Below are positions 16,598 through 25,848 of a DNA stretch of 64,000 nt, in pieces; position 1 is the stretch's first letter; every line of letters starts with the position of its first letter. Below the pieces are notes generated by a model. The model was given only the letters and a program-made list of their open reading frames with translations. It had not been told where the DNA came from and ran no database searches. The stretch lies in assembly GCF_048320135.1 (NCBI RefSeq), contig NZ_CP182947.1:2728001-2792000 (forward strand), given 5' to 3'. Source of the DNA: Ideonella_A sakaiensis_A. GTDB taxonomy: Bacteria > Pseudomonadota > Gammaproteobacteria > Burkholderiales > Burkholderiaceae_C. Made by a program: the position numbers and the translations under genes.

Positions 16598-17273
16598 TAC
16601 CGCGGCGGCTCGGCTGACACCGAGCGCACCCGGCAACCGGACCGGCGCCGCGCCGGCACTGCCGCTGGCCCACCAGCTGCGCGAATACCTCAGCGCCTAC
16701 CTGCCGCTGCTGCTGATGGGCCTGCTGGCGCTGGCCACCTGGTGGCTGGTCGAGAATGCGCCGGAAGTCGAGCGTACGCGGGCGGCGAAGCCGTTGCGCC
16801 ACATCGCCGACTACACGATGAACGATTTCAGCGTCCGCCGCTATACCGCCGACGGCCGGCTGCGGGTGCAGATCGAAGGCAGCGAACTGCGTCACTTCCC
16901 GGATACCGACACGATAGAGATCGATGCGCCGCGGATCCGCGCGATCGCCAACGACGGCAAGCTGACGGTCGCAAAGGCGCGGCAGGCGATCAGCAATGCC
17001 GACGGATCGGAGGTGCAGCTGCTCGGCAGTGCCGAGGTGGTCCGCGAGGCAGCCGGTGACGCGCCGAAGATCGAGTTCCACGGTGAATTCCTGCACGCCT
17101 TTCTCGACGCCGGCGAGCTGCGTTCGCATCTGCCGGTGCTGATCCGCCAGGGTGCGACGCAGTTGCGCGCCGACGCACTCGACTACAAACACGATGCGCA
17201 GCGGCTGCAGCTGAACGGCCGTGTGCGCGCAACGTTTGCGCCGCCGGGCCGCGCTGCCGGTGCTCGCCCATGA
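16581..17273 (+). CDS. lptC: LPS export ABC transporter periplasmic protein LptC
   Basis: LptC is the bitopic inner-membrane protein that passes LPS from LptB2FG to LptA in the periplasmic bridge. The 230-aa product has a cytoplasmic N-terminus and one membrane segment (LPLLLMGLLALATWWLV, about 37-54). A beta-jellyroll domain follows (YTMNDFSVRRYTADGRLRVQI, then FPDTDTIEIDAP). The gene overlaps kdsC upstream and the short-chain dehydrogenase downstream (ATGA, 4 nt). lptA and lptB, which usually follow in this group, are absent here. Confidence 0.9.
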   Translation: MVAGTDTAAARLTPSAPGNRTGAAPALPLAHQLREYLSAYLPLLLMGLLALATWWLVENAPEVERTRAAKPLRHIADYTMNDFSVRRYTADGRLRVQIEGSELRHFPDTDTIEIDAPRIRAIANDGKLTVAKARQAISNADGSEVQLLGSAEVVREAAGDAPKIEFHGEFLHAFLDAGELRSHLPVLIRQGATQLRADALDYKHDAQRLQLNGRVRATFAPPGRAAGARP

Positions 17274-18055
17274 CGAGCGGCAGCGGTCCGCTGGTCCTGA
17301 TCAGCGGCGCGTCGAGCGGCATCGGACAGGCGCTGGCGGCGCGTTTTGCGCGCGGCGGCTACCGGCTGGCGCTGCTGGCCCGGCGCGAGGATGCGCTGCA
17401 GCAATGGATCGCCGCCCAGCAGTTCGATCCGTCGCGCGCGCGCGCCTGGGCAGCCGACGTGCGCGACCTGCCGTCGCTCGCCGAGGCGAGCCGGCGCTGC
17501 ATCGCCGAGCAGGGCCTGCCGGATGTCGTGATCGCGAATGCCGGCATCAGTGTCGGCATCGATACCGAGGATGCCGAGGACCTGGAGGTTTTCCGCGCCA
17601 GCCTCGAGACCAATCTGCTCGGCGTTGCGGCGACCTTCCAGCCGTTTCTGCGCGGCATGCGCGAGCGGCGCAGCGGCACGCTGGTCGGCATTGCCAGCGT
17701 CGCCGGCATCCGCGGCCTGCCCGGGCACGGCGCCTACTGCTCGAGCAAGGCCGGCGTGATTTCCTATTGCGAAAGCCTGCGCGGCGAATGCCGCGGCCAG
17801 GGCATCGACGTCGTGACGATTGTTCCGGGTTATGTCGATACGCCGCTGACGCAGCGCAACCGCTATTCGATGCCGTTTCTGATGGCGCCCGACAAGTTTG
17901 CCGACAAGGCTTTCGCAGCGATCACCGCCGGCGCCAGCTACCGGGTGATTCCTTGGCAGATGGGCGTCATCGCCAAACTGATGCGCGCGCTGCCGAACCC
18001 GCTGTTCGACAGGTTGCTGGCCGGGCGGCCGCGCAAGCGCCGGCGCAGCGAATAG
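17270..18055 (+). CDS. Short-chain dehydrogenase/reductase
   Basis: The 261-aa Rossmann-fold oxidoreductase has the cofactor motif SGASSGIGQ (TGxxxGxG variant, about 12-20), NAG at about 91-93, a catalytic serine in GIASVAGIRG, and YCSSK as the YxxxK pair. The C-terminus is very basic (RPRKRRRSE). Its ATG overlaps the lptC stop, so it is translated with the LPS genes. The substrate is unknown; membership of the LPS operon may be positional only. Confidence 0.9.
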   Translation: MTSGSGPLVLISGASSGIGQALAARFARGGYRLALLARREDALQQWIAAQQFDPSRARAWAADVRDLPSLAEASRRCIAEQGLPDVVIANAGISVGIDTEDAEDLEVFRASLETNLLGVAATFQPFLRGMRERRSGTLVGIASVAGIRGLPGHGAYCSSKAGVISYCESLRGECRGQGIDVVTIVPGYVDTPLTQRNRYSMPFLMAPDKFADKAFAAITAGASYRVIPWQMGVIAKLMRALPNPLFDRLLAGRPRKRRRSE

Positions 18056-18070
18056 CGCGCAGCGCACGAC

Positions 18071-18100
18071 AAAAAGGCGGTGGGCTTTCGCACACCGCCT
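18071..18100 (-). terminator. Rho-independent terminator of the RNA-binding protein gene
   Basis: An 8-bp stem (AGGCGGTG, 18075-18082, with CACCGCCT, 18093-18100) is followed on the minus strand by TTTTT (18075-18071). It lies between the convergent SDR and RNA-binding protein genes and gives a clear intrinsic terminator for the minus-strand gene. Confidence 0.8.
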
Positions 18101-18143
18101 GATTGGCCGGACGGCAAGGCCGTCCGCAACACGTCAACGCTGG

Positions 18144-18650
18144 TCAGTAACCGCCGCGACCACCGCCGCCGCCGCCATAACCGCCGCCGCCACCGCCGCC
18201 GGAGCGACCGCCGCCACCGCTGCCATAACCGCCGCCGCCGCCGGAACGACCGCCGCCGCCGAAGCCGCCGCCGCCGCCACCGTAGCCGCCGCCACCACCG
18301 CCACCGGAGCGGCCACCGCCGCCGCCGCCATATCCGCCGCCGCCACCACCGTAGCCGCCACGGCCACCGCCGCCGCCGCCACCGAAGCCACCCGGCCGGT
18401 CCTCACGAGGACGGGCCTCGTTGACGACGATTGCGCGGCCGTCGACGAGCTGGCCGTTCATGCCATTGATCGCCGATTGGGCCTCGGCATCGGAGCCCAT
18501 CTCGACAAAGCCGAAGCCCTTCGAGCGGCCGGTTTCGCGGTCCATCATGACCTTTGCGGAGGTCACGGTACCGAACGGTGCAAACGCCTGCTGCAGACTG
18601 TCGTCGCGAACGCTGTAGGCGAGGTTGCCGACATAAAGTTTATTGCCCAT
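18144..18650 (-). CDS. Glycine-rich RRM RNA-binding protein
   Basis: The 168-aa protein has one RNA recognition motif (1-80) with RNP2 KLYVGNLAY and RNP1 KGFGFVEM. The tail of about 85 residues is made almost entirely of Gly with Tyr, Arg and Ser (GGYGGGGGG, GRSGGGG repeats). Similar bacterial proteins are often cold-induced and act on mRNA structure. It stands alone with its own terminator. The 270-bp region upstream (18651-18920) is AT-richer than its surroundings and would hold its promoter and leader; I see no gene there. Confidence 0.92.
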   Translation of the reverse strand: MGNKLYVGNLAYSVRDDSLQQAFAPFGTVTSAKVMMDRETGRSKGFGFVEMGSDAEAQSAINGMNGQLVDGRAIVVNEARPREDRPGGFGGGGGGGRGGYGGGGGGYGGGGGGRSGGGGGGGYGGGGGGFGGGGRSGGGGGYGSGGGGRSGGGGGGGYGGGGGGRGGY

Positions 18651-18920
18651 CGAGAGCGCCTTTCATTCCTGATGACTCAGTTACCCATGCGGAGCTTTGA
18701 CCCATCCTGACCCATTCAAGCGAAGGCGCGGACTCCATACACGAATTTCCATTATCAATTCATTTTTGCGCTGCGTGCAAAGGCTTCTCGCGCCTTCGCA
18801 AGCGAAAGTGTTGGGAAAGTGCCTTGTTGTGGGGCTGGGTATGATCAAGCCGACGCGGAATCACGCCTTGCAGCCGCCGCTCGGCGTCGCCGGGTCATCC
18901 GTCCGGGGCGCTGCCAGTAC

Positions 18921-19772
18921 ATGCCGAAAAACGATCTGCCCCCGTTGAGAATCGCCAGCCTGGTGCCCAGCCTGACCGAACTGCTGTTTGCGCTCGGGCT
19001 CGGCGACCACGTCGTCGGCCGCACCGGTTTCTGCATCCACCCGGCCGCCCGGGTACGGGTAATCACCAAGCTCGGCGGCACCAAGGATGTCCTGCTCGAG
19101 CGGCTGCGCGAGCTGTCGGCGAGCCACCTGCTCGTCAATGTCGATGAAAACCGCCTCGAGACGATCCGCGAGATCGAATCCTGGCCGGCTGCCGAACGGC
19201 CGCGGATCGTCGTCACGCACCCGCAGGGGCCGGAAGACGTGATCGGGCTGGTCGGACAACTGCTTGCCGAATTTGCAGCCTGGCCGGGCCTGCCGGCGGC
19301 CACCGCCGAACAGCTGCGGCAGCGCGCCGCTGCACTGCAGCACGATCTGCAGGCCGAACTCGCCGCGACCGCGTCCACTCTCGGCGAATGCCGCAAACGC
19401 GTGCTGTACCTGATCTGGCGCGAGCCGTGGATGACGGTTGCGCGCGACACCTACATCGCGCGGATGCTGGCGCGGATCGGCTGGCAGACGCTGCCGGCCG
19501 TCGACGGCGGCCCGAGCGGCGCCGCGCGTTACCCGACGCTCGCCGGCGACGAGCCGTGGCTGTTCGACGTCGACCGCGTGCTGCTCAGTTCCGAACCGTA
19601 TGCCTTCGGCGAGCAGCACCTCGCCGAGGCCGCCGCGTTGTGCCCGAATGCGCGGGTCGAACTGGTCGACGGCGAGGCGCTGAGCTGGTACGGTCCGCGC
19701 ACACTCGACGGCTTGCGGCTGCTGCGGCAGATGGCTGCGGAAGACGGCGGCAGCGCCGCTGCTGGCGACTGA
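18921..19772 (+). CDS. BtuF-like periplasmic-binding-fold protein, no signal peptide
   Basis: The 283-aa protein belongs to the helical-backbone metal/cobalamin-binding family (BtuF/FepB type). It begins RIASLVPSLTELLFALGLGDHVVGRTGFC, continues LGGTKDVLLERL, and ends with the VLLSSEPYAFGE and ALSWYGPRTLDGLRLL segments. I placed the start at ATG 18921, immediately before the conserved domain. No export signal is visible with that start, so it may be cytosolic and not a transporter subunit; no permease or ATPase is adjacent. Ligand unknown. Confidence 0.8.
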   Translation: MPKNDLPPLRIASLVPSLTELLFALGLGDHVVGRTGFCIHPAARVRVITKLGGTKDVLLERLRELSASHLLVNVDENRLETIREIESWPAAERPRIVVTHPQGPEDVIGLVGQLLAEFAAWPGLPAATAEQLRQRAAALQHDLQAELAATASTLGECRKRVLYLIWREPWMTVARDTYIARMLARIGWQTLPAVDGGPSGAARYPTLAGDEPWLFDVDRVLLSSEPYAFGEQHLAEAAALCPNARVELVDGEALSWYGPRTLDGLRLLRQMAAEDGGSAAAGD

Positions 19773-19789
19773 GCCCGTCACCCGACCCC

Positions 19790-20431
19790 ATGGACATCTT
19801 CAAACCCTTCGTCACGTTGCTCGCGATCGTCAACCCGATCGGCGTGGTGCCGTTTTTCATCCACTTCACGCAAAGCATGCGCGGCGAGGAGCGCCGGCGC
19901 ACCGCGCGGGTCGCCGCCTTCAGCGCCTTCGTCGTGATCGGCGTCAGCGCGCTGGCCGGGCTGAAGATCATCGAATTCTTCGGCATCTCGCTGGCGTCGT
20001 TTCAGGTCGGCGGCGGCATCCTGCTGCTGATTTCCGGCATCCAGATGCTGAATGCGCAGCCGGCGGAAACCCGGCCCGAGGATGTCCGCGAAGGCAACAG
20101 CAAGGCCAATGCCGGCGCCAGCGTCGCCGTCGTGCCGCTGACGATCCCTCTGCTGACCGGCCCGGCAACGATCTCGACGATGGTGATCTACGCCGACAAG
20201 ACGACCCACTGGTGGGAACAGGGCGTGCTGGTCGGTTATGGCGTCGTCGTCGCGCTCGTCACATGGATCGTGTTTTCCGCGTCGGGGCGGATCTCGCGTG
20301 TGCTCGGCATCACCGGCATCAACATCACGACCCGGCTGATGGGGCTGATCCTCGCGGCGGTGGCGGTCGAGCTGCTGGCCGGCGGCCTGGTCAAGCTGTT
20401 TCCGATCCTGGCCTCGACGATCGGCGGTTGA
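19790..20431 (+). CDS. MarC family integral membrane protein
   Basis: The 213-aa protein has six hydrophobic segments and the MarC pattern: LLAIVNPIGVVPFFI at the N-terminus, a GGGILLLISGIQML segment, and VPLTIPLLTGPATISTMV, followed by GINITTRLMGLILAAVAVEL. The family (UPF0056) has no firmly established transport function despite its original link to multiple antibiotic resistance. It starts 17 bp after the BtuF-like gene and may share its transcript. Confidence 0.92.
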   Translation: MDIFKPFVTLLAIVNPIGVVPFFIHFTQSMRGEERRRTARVAAFSAFVVIGVSALAGLKIIEFFGISLASFQVGGGILLLISGIQMLNAQPAETRPEDVREGNSKANAGASVAVVPLTIPLLTGPATISTMVIYADKTTHWWEQGVLVGYGVVVALVTWIVFSASGRISRVLGITGINITTRLMGLILAAVAVELLAGGLVKLFPILASTIGG

Positions 20432-20463
20432 ACGGCCCTGGGTCGACCGACAATCTGCCCGAC

Positions 20464-22149
20464 ATGGACGACGAAACCACCTTCGACTACATCGTCTGCG
20501 GCGCCGGCACCGCCGGCTGCCTGCTCGCCAACCGGCTCAGCGCCGACCCGGGCAAGCGGGTGCTGCTGCTCGAGGCCGGCGGCACCGACGCCTACCTGTG
20601 GGTGCATGTGCCGGTTGGTTATCTGTACTGCATCGGCAATCCGCGCACCGACTGGCTCTACAAGACCGATGCCGACCCGGGGCTGAACGGCCGCTCGCTG
20701 ATCTATCCGCGCGGCAAGCTGCTCGGCGGCTGCTCGAGCATCAACGGCATGATCTACATGCGCGGCCAGGCGCGCGACTACGACGGCTGGGGCGCCGGCG
20801 ACGGCCATGGCCCGAATCCGGGCTGGAGCTGGGCCGAGTGCCTGCCGGCCTTTCTTGCCCACGAGGATTTCTACAAGGGTGCCGACGAGTTCCATGCCGC
20901 GGCCAGTGCGCTGCCGGCGAATCGCCCGCGCGGCGGCGAATGGCGGGTCGAGCGGCAGCGGCTGAAATGGGACATCCTCGACGCCTTTGCCGAGGCCGCG
21001 CGCCAGCATGGGCTGCCGCACAGCGAGGATTTCAACCGCGGCGACAACCATGGCGTTGGCTATTTCCACGTCAACCAGAAAGCCGGCATCCGCTGGAATG
21101 CGACCAAGGCATTTTTGCGGCCGGTGCAGCGGCGGCCGAATCTGCGCGTCTGGACCAATGCGCAGGTGGTGCGGTTGCTGTTCGACGAAAACGTGGCTGA
21201 CGGTGGTGAGCCGGTCGTCAGCGGCGTCGAGATCATCTCGCCGCGCGGTGGTGCGCCGCTGCGCCTGACGGCACGCCGCGAGGTCGTGCTGGCAACCGGC
21301 GCGATCGGCACCCCGATGCTGTTGCAGCGCTCCGGCATCGGCGCAGCATCGCTGCTGCAGCCGCTCGGCGTCACGCCGCGCCACGAACTGCCCGGCGTCG
21401 GCGAAAACCTGCAGGACCACCTGCAGATCCGTGCGGTCTATGCGGTCAGCGGCGTGCGCACGCTGAATACGATCGCCAACAGCCTGTGGGGCAAGGCGCA
21501 GATCGGCCTCGAATACCTGATGTCGCGCAGCGGGCCGATGAGCATGGCGCCGTCGCAGCTCGGCGCCTTCACGCGCAGCCATCCGACGCTGGCGCATCCG
21601 AACCTGCAGTACCACGTGCAGCCGCTGTCGCTCGACGCCTTCGGCCAGCCGCTGCACCGCTACGACGCCTTCACCGCGAGCGTGTGCAACCTGAACCCGA
21701 CCAGCCGCGGCGCGGTGCGGATCCGCTCGACCGAACTCGACCAGGCGCCGAGCATCGCGCCGAACTACCTGCAGACGCAGGCCGACCGGCTGGTGGCTGC
21801 GCAGTCATTGCGGGTGACGCGGCAGATCGTCGCGCAGCCGGCGCTGCAGCCGTATGCGCCGAAGGAGGTCAAGCCCGGCGTCGAATACGAATCGGACGAC
21901 GACCTGGCCAAACTCGCCGGCGATATCGGCACGACGATTTTTCATCCGGTGGGCACCGCGAAGATGGGCCCGAAGGCCGACCCGATGGCGGTCGTCGATG
22001 CGCGGCTGAAGGTGCACGGCGTGCGGCGCCTGCGCATCGCCGACGCCAGCGTGATGCCGACGATCACCAGCGGCAATACCAACTCGCCGACGCTGATGAT
22101 CGCCGAGCGCGCGGCGCAGTGGATCGTGGAGGATGCGGGCAAGGCTTGA
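20464..22149 (+). CDS. GMC-family FAD-dependent oxidoreductase
   Basis: The 561-aa flavoprotein has the N-terminal dinucleotide-binding motif YIVCGAGTAGCLLANRLS and LLEAGG. The GMC signature 1 region PRGKLLGGCSSINGMIYMRG and signature 2 ATGAIGTPMLLQRSGIG follow. The C-terminal active-site region has FHPVGTAKMG and SGNTNSPTLMIAERAA, giving the His and Asn pair. It resembles choline dehydrogenase and alcohol dehydrogenases of the group. The substrate is probably an alcohol, but no betaine pathway genes are nearby. It lies 32 bp after marC. Confidence 0.92.
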   Translation: MDDETTFDYIVCGAGTAGCLLANRLSADPGKRVLLLEAGGTDAYLWVHVPVGYLYCIGNPRTDWLYKTDADPGLNGRSLIYPRGKLLGGCSSINGMIYMRGQARDYDGWGAGDGHGPNPGWSWAECLPAFLAHEDFYKGADEFHAAASALPANRPRGGEWRVERQRLKWDILDAFAEAARQHGLPHSEDFNRGDNHGVGYFHVNQKAGIRWNATKAFLRPVQRRPNLRVWTNAQVVRLLFDENVADGGEPVVSGVEIISPRGGAPLRLTARREVVLATGAIGTPMLLQRSGIGAASLLQPLGVTPRHELPGVGENLQDHLQIRAVYAVSGVRTLNTIANSLWGKAQIGLEYLMSRSGPMSMAPSQLGAFTRSHPTLAHPNLQYHVQPLSLDAFGQPLHRYDAFTASVCNLNPTSRGAVRIRSTELDQAPSIAPNYLQTQADRLVAAQSLRVTRQIVAQPALQPYAPKEVKPGVEYESDDDLAKLAGDIGTTIFHPVGTAKMGPKADPMAVVDARLKVHGVRRLRIADASVMPTITSGNTNSPTLMIAERAAQWIVEDAGKA

Positions 22150-22170
22150 TGCGTGGTGGTGCCAGAAGTT

Positions 22171-22317
22171 GTAGGAGGGGCTTCAGCCCCGATCCGGGCT
22201 GCGGAAAATCGCGCGTAGGAGGGGCTTCAGCCCCGACTCGGGCTGGTGGAAATCGTGCGTAGGAGGGGCTTCAGCCCCGATTCGGGCAGTGGCAATCGGG
22301 GCTGAAGCCCCTCCTAC
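22171..22317. repeat. REP-like palindromes, block 2
   Basis: Three direct copies of GTAGGAGGGGCTTCAGCCCC (from 22171, 22214 and 22259) are followed by one inverted copy, AATCGGGGCTGAAGCCCCTCCTAC read in two parts (22294-22317). They separate the convergent GMC oxidoreductase and tricorn genes. Single-stranded RNA from either side would form stable hairpins, so they may act as terminators or 3'-end stabilisers. Confidence 0.85.
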
Positions 22318-22379
22318 AAAATCCCCAGCGCTCCAGCACCCCAACCCAGTCCAGCCCTTCCAGAATCAGGCATCAAAGC

Positions 22380-25300
22380 TCAAGGCCTGCGCGCCGGCAA
22401 CGGTGCCCTGGTCAGCCGCGGCCGCGGTCCGAGGTCGGTCGGCGGCGCCGGTGCGGCGTCGATCAGGCGCAGGCATTCGGTCAATGCGGTCTGCAGCTGC
22501 ACGTCGCGGCCGGCGGCGGCATCCTGTGGCGCGTTGTCGACCGGGATGTCCGGGTCGGTGCCGTGGTTCTCGACACCCCAGCCGACATCGCTGAACCAGA
22601 ACGCAAATTCCGGCTGCGTCGTCTCGGTGCCGTCGACCAGCGCATGCCGCGGGTGGATGCCGATCACGCCGCCCCAGGTGCGGGTGCCGACCAGCGGGCC
22701 GAGTTTCATCAGCTTGAAGCCGTGCGAGAAGATGTCGCCGTCGGAGCCGGAATGTTCATTGGCCAGCGCGACGACCGGACCGCCGATCGATTCCTCCGGA
22801 TACGGCGACACCAGCCCCCACCGCGACTGGTCGTAGCCGATGCGCCGCCGCGCCACCTTCTCGAGCAGCAGCGACGAGACATGGCCGCCGCGGTTGTATC
22901 GCAGGTCGACGATCAGCCCCTGGTTGTCGCATTCGGTCAGGAAGTAGCGGTGGAATTCGGCATAACCGGCCGACATCATGTCGGGCAGGTGCAGGTAGCC
23001 GACGCGGCCGTTCGATTCGGCATGGACCCAGCGCCGCCGCGCCTCGACCCACTCGCGGTACAGCGCCGGCACCTCGTCGCTCAGCGCCTTCGCAACCACG
23101 TCACGGCGCCAGACGCTGCCGTCGGCCGCGTTGCCGGCCAGCGTCAGCGAGACGCGGCAGCCGGCCTGGTGCACCAGCAGCGCCTGCGGCGGCAATTGTT
23201 CGGTGACCGGCAGGCCGTTGACGGCGACGATGCGCTGGCCGACCTTGGCCTCGACGCCGATTGCATTCAGCGGCGAGTCGGCCGCCTCGTCCCAGGTATC
23301 GCCGCGAACGATCGCGGTGATCTCGTAGCCCGGCGGCAGCGGCGTCGCCTTGCCGTTGCCCTTGGCCGCGTCGCCATCCCCATTGCCGTTGCCGTTGCCA
23401 TTGGCCGGCGCACCGTTCGCCCACTTCCACTGCGCGGCCAGCTGGCCGAGGCCGACCGCCGGCGGCTTGCGGTGGTCGCCTCCGTATTCATAGGCATGCG
23501 AGGTGCCGAGTTCGCCCTGCATTTCCCAGATCAGATCCGACAGCTCGGCGCGCGTATTGACCTGTTCGAGCAGCGGCGAATACTGGTCCCAGACACCGTC
23601 CCAGTCGACGCCGGACAGGTCTTCGGTCCAGAAATTGTCGCGCTGCAGCCGCCACACCTCGCGCAGCATCTGCGCCCGCTCGGCACGCGGCTGCAACGAC
23701 GCGCGGATCCGCTCCAGGTCGATCCAGCCGCTCTTGCGCGACGGCTTGTCGCTGCCGGCCGGCGGCGGCTCGGGTTTGCGGTCGGCGGCGATCACGCGCA
23801 GCTTCTTGCCGCAACGCACCAGCAGCGTCTGGTGGTCGTCGGCGAGCGTGAAGCCGTCGGCCTTCTCGACGATGGTCTCGGCCTGCGCAGTGGCGAAATC
23901 GAACAACTCGATTCGGCCGGTTTCTTCGCTGTGGCCGCCGCGGCCATGCGCGCCGACGATCGGCAGCACGGTCCAGATCACCTTGCCGCCATGGACGCCG
24001 GCGATCTGGCCATAACGGTCTTCGGGCACCGGGAAGGCGGCAATGCGGTCGGCAATGCCGTCGAGCTCGATCGGCGGCAGAGCGCCATTGGCCGCGGCCT
24101 TCGCCGGTTGCGCCTTGCCACCGGCCGTCTTCGCAGCCGGCGCGCTGCTGGCGGCCGGGGCCGGCACTTCCGGTGGCGCTTCGCGCATGCCTTTCGGCGA
24201 CGGGTCGAACGGCGGCGGGCCGCCTGCCTGCAATGCGATCAGATAGGGGCGGACTGCGCGCGGAAAACTGAGGTCGAAATGCACCGCGTCGTAGACCGGG
24301 TCATAGGTGCGCACCGACAGGAAATAGAGGTAGCGCCCGGCCGGGTCGAATGTCGGTGCGCTGTCGCGGAATTCTGGCTGCGTCAGCAGCGTCTGCCGGC
24401 CGTCGGCCAGGCTGTGCAGCTTGATCGCCCGGTGCCGCAGGCTGGTTGCGATCGAATAGGCCAGCCAGGCGCCGTCGGGCGACCACGCGAGGTCTTCGCA
24501 GCGGCCGGCCGGGCTGTGGTCGATGCGGCTGAAGACCGCACCGTCGCGGTGGCTGTCGGGTTTCTTGTCGAGGTCGACCAGCCACAACTCGTTGCGGTGG
24601 TTCGCCAGCGCGATGCGGCGCCCGACAGGCGCCGCCTGCAGGTTGGTGATGCGGCCGAAATCGCCGGGCAGCGGATGGGTTTCGCCATCGATGCGGATTT
24701 CCAGCTGCTCCTCGCCGCTGGCGTCGCTGACGACGACCAGCGTGCGGCCGTCGGCCAGCCACTGGCCGAGGCGCAGCCGCGCGCCGTCGGCCGGACCGAG
24801 CTGGCGCACCGCGCCTTCCCACAAGGCCATCGTGAACAGCTTGCCGCGCACGTCGAGCGCGAGGCTGTGGCCCTGCGGATGCAGCGCGACGCCGCCGAGG
24901 TTGTCGGCGGCGCTGACGAAGCGGCGCGCGTTCTGGCAGCGGTTGCCGGGCAGCTCGAGCGCTATCCTGCGCGTGCTGTCGTCGGCCGGGTCGAACAGCC
25001 ACAAGGCGCCGGCAGATTGATAGACGATGCGCTTGCCGTCGGTCTGCGCATGGCGGGCGTAGAAGTCGCCGTGGTCGGTGTGGCGCTGCACATCGTCGCC
25101 GTCGGGCCGGCACGAATAGAGGTTGCCGATGCCTTGCGCATCGGACAGGTACCAGATCCGCTCGCCGAGCCACATCGGGCTGGTGATGTTGCCGGCCAGG
25201 TCGAGGCGGCGGAAATGGCCGTTGCCGAGTTCGTCGACCCACAGGTGGCCGGCGGTGCCGCCGCGGTAACGTTTCCAGCGCGCCGGATCGGCGGTATTGC

Positions 25301-25754
25301 GGCCGATCAGCAGCCGCCGCCGCGGGTGCTCGCGGTCGTACGAGAGGTGGTTGACCTGGCCGAGCTCGAGCAGCTTCGGCAAGCCACCGGCCGGATCCAG
25401 CGTATAGGCACGGTAGTTGCGGAAAAACGGCTGGCCGTGGGTGCTGACGAAGACGATGTGGCCTTTCGGCGTCCAGCCGCGCACCATCACGTCCGGGCCG
25501 AGCCAGGTCAGCCGCCGCGACTGGCCGCCATCGACCGTCATCAGATGCACTTCGGGATGGTGCTCGTCGCGGCTGACATAGGCGATGGCCGCGCCGTCCG
25601 GCGAAAAACACGGCGTTGTCGGCTCCGACAGCCCGGAGGTCAGGCGCAGTGCAGGGCCGCCATCGACGCTGGCCAGCCAGAGGTCGTCGTCGCTGACAAA
25701 TACCAGCTTGTCGCCATGCAGGCTGGGGTGGCGAAGGTAGGCGGGATTCGACAT
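22380..25754 (-). CDS. Tricorn-type S41 protease with PDZ domain
   Basis: The 1124-aa enzyme matches tricorn protease, which trims peptides released by larger proteases. The N-terminal half forms beta-propellers (YLRHPSLHGDKLVFVSDDDLW start; repeated xxSPDGxxIAY blades to about 500). A Pro/Ala-rich linker lies near 525-560. A C1 helical domain with GTSHAYE (the Ser-His pair), a PDZ domain (about 830-910) and the S41 catalytic core follow. The core has the serine in HSGSDGD (Ser1004), then GTRTWGGVIGI and GTETTQPEFAFW. No signal peptide is seen. It follows the LytTR regulator on the same strand with a 94-bp gap. Confidence 0.93.
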   Translation of the reverse strand: MSNPAYLRHPSLHGDKLVFVSDDDLWLASVDGGPALRLTSGLSEPTTPCFSPDGAAIAYVSRDEHHPEVHLMTVDGGQSRRLTWLGPDVMVRGWTPKGHIVFVSTHGQPFFRNYRAYTLDPAGGLPKLLELGQVNHLSYDREHPRRRLLIGRNTADPARWKRYRGGTAGHLWVDELGNGHFRRLDLAGNITSPMWLGERIWYLSDAQGIGNLYSCRPDGDDVQRHTDHGDFYARHAQTDGKRIVYQSAGALWLFDPADDSTRRIALELPGNRCQNARRFVSAADNLGGVALHPQGHSLALDVRGKLFTMALWEGAVRQLGPADGARLRLGQWLADGRTLVVVSDASGEEQLEIRIDGETHPLPGDFGRITNLQAAPVGRRIALANHRNELWLVDLDKKPDSHRDGAVFSRIDHSPAGRCEDLAWSPDGAWLAYSIATSLRHRAIKLHSLADGRQTLLTQPEFRDSAPTFDPAGRYLYFLSVRTYDPVYDAVHFDLSFPRAVRPYLIALQAGGPPPFDPSPKGMREAPPEVPAPAASSAPAAKTAGGKAQPAKAAANGALPPIELDGIADRIAAFPVPEDRYGQIAGVHGGKVIWTVLPIVGAHGRGGHSEETGRIELFDFATAQAETIVEKADGFTLADDHQTLLVRCGKKLRVIAADRKPEPPPAGSDKPSRKSGWIDLERIRASLQPRAERAQMLREVWRLQRDNFWTEDLSGVDWDGVWDQYSPLLEQVNTRAELSDLIWEMQGELGTSHAYEYGGDHRKPPAVGLGQLAAQWKWANGAPANGNGNGNGDGDAAKGNGKATPLPPGYEITAIVRGDTWDEAADSPLNAIGVEAKVGQRIVAVNGLPVTEQLPPQALLVHQAGCRVSLTLAGNAADGSVWRRDVVAKALSDEVPALYREWVEARRRWVHAESNGRVGYLHLPDMMSAGYAEFHRYFLTECDNQGLIVDLRYNRGGHVSSLLLEKVARRRIGYDQSRWGLVSPYPEESIGGPVVALANEHSGSDGDIFSHGFKLMKLGPLVGTRTWGGVIGIHPRHALVDGTETTQPEFAFWFSDVGWGVENHGTDPDIPVDNAPQDAAAGRDVQLQTALTECLRLIDAAPAPPTDLGPRPRLTRAPLPARRP

Positions 25755-25848
25755 GACGCTCCTCGTACGACGGAAAACGGTGCCCTTGCCGCTGCGCTGG
25801 CCGGGGCCGCAGCCGGACGAGGATACTGTCTACCGCTGCCGGAGTCGA

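Noticed and set aside
18144..18410. Gly-rich coding repeats as a possible CRISPR or satellite array
   Set aside because: They are in-frame GGYGGG-type codons of the RNA-binding protein tail, without uniform repeat-spacer structure.
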